NCBI GenBank assembly: GCA_002747805.1
Contig: PDQP01000013.1
Span: forward strand, 1 to 38,999
DNA length: 38,999 nt
Origin: Deltaproteobacteria bacterium
Lineage (GTDB): Bacteria; Desulfobacterota; Desulfobulbia; Desulfobulbales; Desulfocapsaceae
Direction of reading: 5' to 3'
Shown here: positions 32,930 to 38,999 of the stretch, one piece after another
Position numbering within the stretch: position 1 is the first letter of the stretch
Layout of the letters: each line of letters opens with the position of its first letter
Notes under the pieces: generated by a model
What the model saw: the letters and a program-made list of their open reading frames with translations, nothing else
What the model was told of the DNA's origin: nothing
Database searches by the model: none
Program-made: the position numbers and the translations under genes

Positions 32930-33733
32930 CTAGTCAGCAGGATTTTTCGGCAGAATAATGGTGATGGTGCCATTTTCCGCTTCCGGCAGTTCCACGGTCT
33001 CGCCATTTAGAAAAAAAACAGCACCAGTCTCTTCGGGGATAACAATTTTGATCATCTGCCTAGCTGACCAGCTCAGGGTTTCCCCGGCCTGTACTGACAC
33101 CTGTTCAAATTCCGTATTGTCCACATCTACCTGCAGGGTGGTAAATTTGAAAAAGGATGCTTCAACCAAATACCTGGCCGCTTCTTCATGCTCCGCTGCC
33201 GTCATGGCCGACTCTTTCGCTGATGCAGGCAAGTCGGCCTGGGCGTATGTCTTTTGCAGGCTTCTTAGTTTTTTACTGATAAAACATGCCGGATTAACTG
33301 AATAATACATGCAGCCAAGGGCAATCAGCAGTAAGATGGTGATAAAGGTCAGAAAAAACAGGGCAAACGGCGGGTCTTTCGGCCTTCCCGCCATATAACC
33401 TGCTTCCTTGCTTGATTTACCGGAAATGGGGGGAAAAGGCTCTCTTTTACCGATTTTTCCGGCTTCTCCTGCCTCTATGCGGTATCTTTCCAGCACCGAT
33501 TCCGGTTCAAGCCCTAAAACCTTGGCGTAAATTGTATAGAAACCGCGGGTAAAAACCGCCGCCGGCAGGGCCTGGTAATGATCTTCTTCCATGGCGGTAA
33601 GGTTGGCAAGAGAGATTCCGGTTTCCGCCGCAATATCTCTTAGCTCCAGTCCCCGGCCAAGCCGAGCCTGCCACAAGTATTCTCCCAGGGTTTGGGAATT
33701 TTCCTGTTTTTCGCCGGCGAATTTTTCTTGCAT
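32930..33733 (-). CDS. rodZ: RodZ-like helix-turn-helix membrane protein
   Basis: 267 aa from the ATG at 33733, which has AGAGGAAAC upstream; a longer frame would overlap surA. An HTH_25 domain (16-80: LGEYLWQARLGRGLELRDIA, shown in part, then VFTRGFYTIYAKVLGLE), a linker, one TM segment (about 122-146), and a C-terminal periplasmic DUF4115 domain (193-264). In E. coli RodZ links MreB to the envelope and controls rod shape. No mreB gene is in the window. surA lies upstream and recO directly downstream; the operon arrangement is compact. Confidence 0.85.
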   Translation of the reverse strand: MQEKFAGEKQENSQTLGEYLWQARLGRGLELRDIAAETGISLANLTAMEEDHYQALPAAVFTRGFYTIYAKVLGLEPESVLERYRIEAGEAGKIGKREPFPPISGKSSKEAGYMAGRPKDPPFALFFLTFITILLLIALGCMYYSVNPACFISKKLRSLQKTYAQADLPASAKESAMTAAEHEEAARYLVEASFFKFTTLQVDVDNTEFEQVSVQAGETLSWSARQMIKIVIPEETGAVFFLNGETVELPEAENGTITIILPKNPAD

Positions 33734-33744
33734 ACCTGTTTCCT

Positions 33745-34713
33745 CTACAGGATCTCTATGTACGCCTTTTCTTTGAGCTGATTTACCCATTTGCTGTATT
33801 CTGCCTTGAACTGTCGGTCATATAGGAGTTTTCGGATCTTCTCCCGCTCTTCTCCATGAGGTGTTATTTCTGCCGCTTGTCCCTCTTCTACTTCAGATAC
33901 CTTGAAAAACTGAAAACCGGCATCCGTTTCGATGATTTCACTAATGCCGTCCCTTGCGGCCATGATGGTTTCACGCATTTCATCAGACATTTCATCTGTG
34001 CCAAGCACGCCGAGGTCGCCGCCGTTTTTTGCCGAAGGCATGGTGGAAAATTCTTTGGCTAACTCGCTGAAATTTTTATGATTTAGAGCTTTTTTTCTGA
34101 CTTCTTCAATAAGGGCCAGGGCCTCTGACTTTTTCCCGTCCTCCCAGCCGATGCCAATCTGCAGCAAGTGAAAACCTGAACCAGCATTTCCGCCAATGGT
34201 TTCAAGGCGGTAATAATCGTCAATCATATCATCGGTTACCACCACTCTTGAACGTACCTGATAGGAGATTAGTTTTGACTGCAGCATCTGGCCCCGAAAC
34301 ATCTTGCGGTGGAAGGCCGGGCTGATGCCGTCTGCCTTGAGTTTTGCCGCAAACTGCTCTTTGGTCAGGCCATTTTTTTTCAGCATCTTCTGATATGCCT
34401 GGTTAAATTCATCTGCGGAGATGGAAACGCCGCTTTTTTTGGCATGTTGGCGGATTAGCCGGTCTTCAATAATCTGCTGCAGAATGCCTTCCCGCATCTT
34501 TTCTAGGGCCGCCGCCACCTGTTCCGGCGGCGTTGAATTAGTGATCTGCCTGGCAAACTGCTTCTCTTCCCGTTCAATTTCGGAAATGGTGATCACCTCA
34601 TCGTTGACCACCGCCGCCACCTTGTCCACCATTTCGGCAAAACCCGCCTCAGACATGAAAAAAAGCAGCAGGCTGAAGATGGCTAAGAACTTTATTTTTT
34701 TGTTTTTAATCAT
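33745..34713 (-). CDS. surA: SurA-type periplasmic peptidyl-prolyl isomerase / chaperone
   Basis: 322 aa from the ATG at 34713, chosen because it opens a good signal peptide (MIKNKKIKFLAIFSLLLFF, cleavage near 26, GFA-E); an ATG at 34728 is an alternative. The N-terminal SurA domain begins VDKVAAVVNDEVITISEIE. A single parvulin/PpiC domain follows (about 170-262: FSELAKEFSTMPSAKNGGDLG). E. coli SurA has two parvulin domains, so this is the shorter form common in delta lineages. The protein folds outer-membrane proteins in the periplasm. First gene of surA-rodZ-recO; the gap to rodZ is 11 bp. Confidence 0.87.
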   Translation of the reverse strand: MIKNKKIKFLAIFSLLLFFMSEAGFAEMVDKVAAVVNDEVITISEIEREEKQFARQITNSTPPEQVAAALEKMREGILQQIIEDRLIRQHAKKSGVSISADEFNQAYQKMLKKNGLTKEQFAAKLKADGISPAFHRKMFRGQMLQSKLISYQVRSRVVVTDDMIDDYYRLETIGGNAGSGFHLLQIGIGWEDGKKSEALALIEEVRKKALNHKNFSELAKEFSTMPSAKNGGDLGVLGTDEMSDEMRETIMAARDGISEIIETDAGFQFFKVSEVEEGQAAEITPHGEEREKIRKLLYDRQFKAEYSKWVNQLKEKAYIEIL

Positions 34714-34817
34714 AATTATATCCGGCATGGCAATAAACCGTTTAGCTGATTTTAATTGACAACGGAGCAACAAACAATCATATATTTATATATTGTTTTT
34801 TACAATATTTTTCTTGT

Positions 34818-34866
34818 GCCTGCCGTTTGACCTCTATAGTTACAGGGAAATTGAACGGCAGCAGGC
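34818..34866 (+). promoter_or_regulatory. Inverted repeat in the leader of the TlpA-like gene
   Basis: TGCCGTT (34821-34827) pairs with AACGGCA (34854-34860), and GCC/GGC outside extends it with a 3-nt bulge. The loop contains TATAGT. Upstream a perfect -35 TTGACA (34756-34761) is 19 nt from TATATT (34781-34786), a long but possible promoter spacing. The repeat ends 26 nt before the start codon, so it may be an operator or a leader hairpin. Confidence 0.35.
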
Positions 34867-34892
34867 AAACCCATAACTTGCAGGAGTTTTGC

Positions 34893-35384
34893 ATGATTCG
34901 TAAAATTGGTGTTGTGGCGGTGATGGTTTTGGCGGGCTGTATTCTGCTGGCGGCGGTTAATTCTTCGGCCGAAAAGCAGATGCCTTCCTTTAAGCTGGAA
35001 AATGTAAAGGACGGCAAGATGCTGGACAGCAGGGAACTGGCCGATAAGGCCATGCTGATTACCTTCTTTGCCACCTGGTGTCCGCCTTGCCGGATGGAAG
35101 TTTCGGAGCTGGTGAAACTGCAGAATAATTATGCAGAAAAGGGTTTTACCGTGGTTGGCATGTCAATGGATAATGGTGATGGCCGGAAGGTAAAAAAGTT
35201 TATTGACGAGTTTTCGGTTAATTATCCGGTTGTGATGCCGGATCGCGGGATAATCAATGAATACGGCGGCATCTACTCCATCCCCACCACTTTTCTGGTC
35301 AACAGAAAGGGAAATGTGGTCAAGATGTATAAGGGGGCTGTTTCATATGGCAGCCTGGCCAAAGACCTTGAGGGTGTGCTTTAG
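34893..35384 (+). CDS. TlpA/ResA-like thiol-disulfide oxidoreductase
   Basis: 163 aa from the ATG at 34893 with AGGAG upstream; a longer frame from 34827 is less likely. An N-terminal hydrophobic stretch (7-22) with LAGC at 13-16 could be a lipoprotein signal or a membrane anchor, so the protein faces the periplasm. The thioredoxin fold carries Cys63-Pro-Pro-Cys66 in FFATWCPPCRMEV, with SIPTTFLV containing the cis-Pro loop. Such proteins keep cytochrome c or other thiols reduced during maturation. A CcsA/HemX-like gene lies 2 kb downstream, but no direct link is proven. uppP follows 38 bp on. Confidence 0.88.
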   Translation: MIRKIGVVAVMVLAGCILLAAVNSSAEKQMPSFKLENVKDGKMLDSRELADKAMLITFFATWCPPCRMEVSELVKLQNNYAEKGFTVVGMSMDNGDGRKVKKFIDEFSVNYPVVMPDRGIINEYGGIYSIPTTFLVNRKGNVVKMYKGAVSYGSLAKDLEGVL

Positions 35385-35422
35385 CTTATGTGCAATAGTC
35401 TTTTCAGGTTTAACCGCGGTAG

Positions 35423-36235
35423 GTGCAGGTGGAGATCCTAAAGGCAGTCTTGCTGGGTATTGTGCAGGGGGCAACCGAGTTTTTGCCCATATCAAGCTCC
35501 GGCCATCTGGTCATCGCCTCTGAATTTATGGATTTTCACGGCGGGGGGGCGGCCTTTAATGTGATGCTGCATCTTGGCACGCTTTTTTCCGTCTGTCTTG
35601 CTTTCAGGCAGGACGTATGGCTGATGGTTAAGGCCCCGTTTGCCTTGCTCCAGAATAAATTGGATGAGCGGCTGCGGCAGTATCTTTACTGGGATTTATA
35701 TGTAATTATCGCCACCTTGCCCCTGGTTCTGGCGGCCCTGTTCCTGAAAGATGATCTGGAGCAGCTTTTTCACAGCGTGCTGCTGGTTTATTGCACCTTG
35801 CTTATCACCGGCCTGCTGATGGTGATAACCGGCCGACTGCATGGCAGCGGCGGGCGGCTTGGCTGCAGAAATGCCCTGATCATAGGCTGCGCACAGGCCT
35901 TTGCCGTTATGCCTGGCATCTCCCGTTCCGGTTCAACCATTTTTACCGGGATGCTGCTGGGTATCGAACGTGAGAATGCGGCCCGTTTTTCCTTTATCAT
36001 GTCCATTCCGGCCATCCTTGGTGCAGCAGTACTGCAGCTTGGCAGCTTGACCGCCTCTTTTTCGGCGGGTTCGTTTTCGGGGATTATTGCCGGTACCGTT
36101 GCCGCCGCCGTTACCGGTTATTTTGCCATAATTTTGCTGATGGATCTGCTTAAGCGTAACCGGCTGCCTATTTTCGGCTATTATTGTTTTTTGGTGTCTG
36201 CCCTTGGTTTTGGTCATTATTTCCTTATCAAGTAA
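35423..36235 (+). CDS. uppP: Undecaprenyl-diphosphatase (UppP/BacA)
   Basis: 270 aa. GTG start at 35423 or 35429; neither has a strong ribosome site. Polytopic membrane protein with the two conserved motifs: VQGATEFLPISSSGHLV (14-30, catalytic Glu and His) and MPGISRSGSTI (Arg). It dephosphorylates undecaprenyl diphosphate at the membrane to recycle the carrier for peptidoglycan, teichoic-acid-like or O-antigen synthesis. The stop overlaps the start of the precorrin-2 dehydrogenase gene as TAATG. Confidence 0.94.
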   Translation: MQVEILKAVLLGIVQGATEFLPISSSGHLVIASEFMDFHGGGAAFNVMLHLGTLFSVCLAFRQDVWLMVKAPFALLQNKLDERLRQYLYWDLYVIIATLPLVLAALFLKDDLEQLFHSVLLVYCTLLITGLLMVITGRLHGSGGRLGCRNALIIGCAQAFAVMPGISRSGSTIFTGMLLGIERENAARFSFIMSIPAILGAAVLQLGSLTASFSAGSFSGIIAGTVAAAVTGYFAIILLMDLLKRNRLPIFGYYCFLVSALGFGHYFLIK

Positions 36236-36921
36236 TGAAACTGTATCCGGTTAATCTCAATATAGCAGGACGTTCTTGTGTGGTGGTCGGCGGCGGCCGG
36301 GTAGCGGCCAGAAAATTACGGGCATTGCTTGAGTGCCGGGCGGAAATCAAGGTAATCAGTCCTGAAATCTGTCAGGAAGTGAAACAAATGGCAGATGGCG
36401 GCGAACTGACCCTTATTCACAGAAAATTCAGGCCGGGTGATTTGGCTGGAGCCATGCTTTGTATTGCTGCTACTAACTGCCGGACTGTGCAGGATGCGGT
36501 CAGGGATGAGGCCGCTCGGGCAGGCATTCTGCTAAACTCCATCAGCGGACAGGATGCCTGCAATTTCCAGGTTCCGGCCAGACTGCGGCGCGGCTCCCTG
36601 CTGCTGACTGTCTCCACCGGCGGCGGCAGTCCGGCCCTGTCCAGAGCAATCAGGCTCCAGCTTGAGGAGCAGTTTGGTCCGGAATATGATGATTATGTCC
36701 GCTTTCTGGCCCTTATCCGTGAGCATCTGCTGGCGGTCAGGAGCGGAGACGATGGGCTGGACTGCATCTTTGAAAATTTAATCCGCCGCAATTATCTGAC
36801 CATTCTTGCAGATAAAAACTGGGACCGGCTGGAAAAAAAATTGCTGGCTGATCTGCCTGCCGGAGCGGATCCGGCAGTTATCATCGAAAGATTCAAGGTC
36901 TTATCAAGGCAAGATTCTTGA
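36235..36921 (+). CDS. Precorrin-2 dehydrogenase (CysG N-terminal / Met8 / SirC type)
   Basis: 228 aa. Rossmann motif VVVGGGRVAARK (16-27) for NAD, and LTVSTGGGSPALSR (124-137). The family oxidises precorrin-2 to sirohydrochlorin; some members also insert iron to make siroheme, the cofactor of sulfite and nitrite reductases. In the position where most family members have the catalytic VDD or VD motif, this protein reads ISGQD (103-107 plus Asp108), so the conserved Asp seems to be lost by local comparison. It is coupled to uppP by TAATG overlap and lies upstream of hemX-hemA, a usual arrangement in sulfate-reducer genomes. Confidence 0.85.
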   Translation: MKLYPVNLNIAGRSCVVVGGGRVAARKLRALLECRAEIKVISPEICQEVKQMADGGELTLIHRKFRPGDLAGAMLCIAATNCRTVQDAVRDEAARAGILLNSISGQDACNFQVPARLRRGSLLLTVSTGGGSPALSRAIRLQLEEQFGPEYDDYVRFLALIREHLLAVRSGDDGLDCIFENLIRRNYLTILADKNWDRLEKKLLADLPAGADPAVIIERFKVLSRQDS

Positions 36922-36944
36922 ACAAAATCTGAGTGGATGAGCAA

Positions 36945-37775
36945 ATGAACGGTGAAATAAATGAGATAATCCTGATGACGGCGATGGCCTCTGCGGCCTT
37001 GTCCTGCTTTGCTTACCTGTTTTTCTTTATCGGCCAGAATCATGGGGTTTGCCGGGCCGCCAGGATGCTGCTGATTACTTCCGGGGTCTTGCAGACCCTG
37101 TATATTGCGGGCAGATATATGCAGTACGGCTACGTACCCATCACCAGTTACCACGAGGCGGCCTTTTTCTTTGCCTGGTCAACCACCTGGGCCTATCTGT
37201 CCTTCCGGCTTCGTTATTCGGTAAAAAATTTCGGCACCTTCGTTTCCATTTTAATCCTGATTCTGCTTGGTATATCGGCATCGCTGCCCAAAGAAGCCCT
37301 GACCCTGCGGCCGCTTTTGCAGAGCATCTGGCTGCCTATTCATGCCGGAACGGCCTTTTTGTCCTACGGTTTTCTGGCTCTGGCCTTTATTGGCGCCTTG
37401 ATGTATCTGCTCCAGGAAAGGGAGCTGAAGACCAAACGGTTCGGCTATTTTTATCCCCGTCTACCCTCATTAAACGCCCTGGATCAGCTAAACAGCCACT
37501 GCCTGTCGGTGGGTTTTGTCTTTTTGACCGTGGGCATGGTAACCGGTATCCTCTGGGCCAAGCAGGCTCTCGGGGTGTACTGGCGCTGGGATCCCAAGGA
37601 AACCTGGACGGTTATCACCTGGTTTATCTACCTGATTCAGGTGCATAAGCGTTTTACTGTCGGCTGGCAGGGGAAGCGGGCGGCGGTGATGGCGGTTTTC
37701 GGTTTTGCGGCGGTAATTTTTACCTTTTGGGGTGCCGGTATATTGCTGGGGGGCGAACACAGCTATGGAAGGTAA
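36945..37775 (+). CDS. hemX: CcsA/HemX-like cytochrome c assembly family protein
   Basis: 276 aa from the ATG at 36945; a GTG at 36933 would add four residues. About eight membrane helices and the CcmC/CcsA haem-handling motif WRWDPKETW (WxWDPKE). Conserved histidines are seen in IWLPIHAGTAF and near the C-terminal GGEHSYG. CcsA proteins pass haem for cytochrome c maturation; the short HemX form next to hemA instead affects glutamyl-tRNA reductase level in Bacillus. Gene order (directly upstream of hemA with an 11-bp overlap) supports HemX, while a cytochrome c assembly role cannot be excluded. Confidence 0.8.
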   Translation: MNGEINEIILMTAMASAALSCFAYLFFFIGQNHGVCRAARMLLITSGVLQTLYIAGRYMQYGYVPITSYHEAAFFFAWSTTWAYLSFRLRYSVKNFGTFVSILILILLGISASLPKEALTLRPLLQSIWLPIHAGTAFLSYGFLALAFIGALMYLLQERELKTKRFGYFYPRLPSLNALDQLNSHCLSVGFVFLTVGMVTGILWAKQALGVYWRWDPKETWTVITWFIYLIQVHKRFTVGWQGKRAAVMAVFGFAAVIFTFWGAGILLGGEHSYGR

Positions 37776-38999
37776 CAGCTTGATTCTGCTTGGGGTCAAT
37801 CATAAGACCACGCCGGTTGAAATTCGGGAAAAGATGGCGGCAGGCTCAGATTATGAAAAATCGCTGGGACTTTTGCAGGACACCCCGGGAGTCAGGGAAT
37901 ATTATTTTTTATCTACCTGTAACCGGGTGGAATTACTGATGGTTGCTCCGCCTGATGAGGGGGTATATGATGAGGTTTTGCGGCGCCTTTTCGGTGAGGT
38001 ATTGTCGGTAAATCAATGCCGCAAGTATTTGTACATATATCAGGATCTGGAGGCGGTGGAGCATTTGTTCCGGGTTGCCGCCAGCCTTGATTCGATGGTG
38101 GTCGGCGAGGCCCAGATTCTTGGTCAGCTCAAGGAGGCCTACCGCTCGGCCACTAAATTCGGCTGCACCGGGCCGCTGTTAAACCGCCTACTTCATAAAT
38201 CGTTTTCGGCGGCCAAAAGGGTGAGAAATGAGACCGGCATCGGCTCCTCTGCGGTTTCGATCAGCTATGCCGCCGTCCAGCTTGCCAAAAAAATCTTCGG
38301 CAGCCTGAAAGAAAAAAAGGTGCTTTTGGTCGGAGCCGGAGAAATGGCTGAGCTGGCCGCCGAGCATCTGCTTGGTCAGGGGGTGGAAAAGGTGTCGGTG
38401 GTCAACCGCACCCTGGCCAGGGCGGTGGAGCTTGCCAGAAGGTTTAACGGCGAGGCGGTTTCTTTTGAAGAATTGACGCATCAGCTTGAACAGGTTGATA
38501 TTGTTATAAGTTCTACCGGAGCTTCTGGCTTGGTTATTAAGAAGGAACAGGTAAAGCCGCTGATGAAAACCAGAATGAACCGGCCGCTTTTTTTGATTGA
38601 TATTGCGGTGCCAAGAGATCTTGATCCGCGGCTGATTGATCTTGAAAATGTTTTTCTCTATGATATTGATGATCTTGACGGCATGGTCGCGATGAATAAG
38701 AGCAGCCGCGAGCAGGAGGCGGTTCGGGCCCAAAGAATCGTCAAGGAGGCTGCCTTAAAGTTTATGCAGTGGTATGAAGGGCTGTCTCTTACCCCGACCA
38801 TTATTGCCCTGCGGGAAAAGATCGATTCTATCTGTCGGACGGAGCTTGAAAAAACCGCCGCCAAACTGGAAGGTTTGACCGAAGCAGATAAAAAAGCCCT
38901 TGAAAGGATGGCGGCTTCCATCAGTGCCAAGATACTGTATCATCCCTTCCAGTATCTGAAAAGCGGTTCTACCAGCCACCGGGATAAGGGTGATAAAAA
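37765..38999 (+). CDS. hemA: Glutamyl-tRNA reductase, 3' end outside the window
   Basis: Open to the window edge, 411 codons seen, close to full length (about 420). It reduces glutamyl-tRNA to glutamate-1-semialdehyde, the first step of tetrapyrrole synthesis in the C5 pathway. Catalytic Cys52 in FLSTCNRVE, MVVGEAQILGQLKEAY, LLVGAGEMAELAAEHL for NADPH binding, VNRTLARA, and DIAVPRDLDP are all visible. The C-terminal dimerisation region begins near VRAQRIVKEA. The start codon lies 11 bp inside the end of hemX. The stop codon is not in the window. Confidence 0.96.
   Translation, partial: MEGNSLILLGVNHKTTPVEIREKMAAGSDYEKSLGLLQDTPGVREYYFLSTCNRVELLMVAPPDEGVYDEVLRRLFGEVLSVNQCRKYLYIYQDLEAVEHLFRVAASLDSMVVGEAQILGQLKEAYRSATKFGCTGPLLNRLLHKSFSAAKRVRNETGIGSSAVSISYAAVQLAKKIFGSLKEKKVLLVGAGEMAELAAEHLLGQGVEKVSVVNRTLARAVELARRFNGEAVSFEELTHQLEQVDIVISSTGASGLVIKKEQVKPLMKTRMNRPLFLIDIAVPRDLDPRLIDLENVFLYDIDDLDGMVAMNKSSREQEAVRAQRIVKEAALKFMQWYEGLSLTPTIIALREKIDSICRTELEKTAAKLEGLTEADKKALERMAASISAKILYHPFQYLKSGSTSHRDKGDK

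Noticed and set aside
33953..33985. Possible parS half-site (GTTTCACG) in surA
   Set aside because: Only half of the palindrome matches, and it is inside a conserved coding sequence.
1..38999. tRNA, rRNA or riboswitch genes
   Set aside because: I scanned intergenic regions by eye for the TPsiC-type GGTTCGA pattern and cloverleaf-like structures and found none; no recognisable riboswitch core was seen.

Overview
The window reads as a chromosomal segment of an anaerobic, Gram-negative, probably sulfur-metabolising bacterium, most likely a member of the Desulfobacterota (former Deltaproteobacteria). This placement is inferred from content: an aldehyde:ferredoxin oxidoreductase with a four-cluster ferredoxin, a molybdenum-storage-like protein, long-form Pta plus AckA, Pal, SurA, RodZ and CvpA (an outer-membrane cell plan), c-di-GMP signalling, and a uppP / precorrin-2 dehydrogenase / HemX / hemA run. 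Almost all of it looks like well-kept core genome. I see no tRNA, rRNA, CRISPR array, prophage or intact insertion sequence. The only mobile-element flavour is an Rpn-type nuclease gene and an unexplained inverted repeat at the left edge.

Layout. 1-337: no confident gene, with two hairpin-forming inverted repeats. 338-4848 (minus): an apparent five-gene operon, four-cluster ferredoxin, AOR tungsto/molybdoenzyme, aroA, a 69-aa unknown and a MoSto-like metal-storage protein. 5095-7018 (plus): BMP-family periplasmic binding protein and a FabI-like enoyl-ACP reductase. 7021-8827 (minus): glnA and dciA. 9068-10087 (plus): Rpn nuclease. 10214-13548 (plus): pta-ackA, translationally coupled. 13667-18213 (plus): hybrid sensor kinase and its probable partner, a receiver/HD-GYP phosphodiesterase. 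18280-20470 (minus): pal and phosphomannomutase. 20581-22356 (plus): rfbA-rfbD for dTDP-rhamnose. 22382-23014 (minus): cvpA. 23095-24689 (plus): phosphopantetheinyl transferase overlapping mutM. 24719-27392 (minus): beta-carbonic anhydrase then a SulP transporter. 27779-29457 (plus): parA-parB. 29487-32168 (plus): SH3b protein, second BMP-family protein and a membrane diguanylate cyclase. 32165-34713 (minus): surA-rodZ-recO. 34893-38999 (plus): TlpA-like thioredoxin, uppP, precorrin-2 dehydrogenase, HemX/CcsA-like protein and hemA, which runs off the window.

How genes work together. Pta and AckA interconvert acetyl-CoA and acetate with ATP; the AOR could feed or drain this pool by interconverting aldehydes and acids using low-potential electrons carried by its ferredoxin. 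The MoSto-like protein in the same operon could buffer the molybdate or tungstate that the AOR cofactor needs. Two c-di-GMP modules are present: a kinase/HD-GYP pair (degradation) and an SH3b/BMP/GGDEF set (synthesis) whose gene order suggests that a periplasmic binding protein instructs the cyclase. Carbonic anhydrase plus SulP looks like a bicarbonate supply unit. The last genes link siroheme and haem synthesis.

The items I would look at first are the AOR/MoSto operon, the SH3b-BMP-GGDEF module, the roughly 140-residue insertion in the SulP transporter, and the precorrin-2 dehydrogenase that lacks the usual catalytic aspartate. All functional statements rest on motif recognition by eye; no database search was run.
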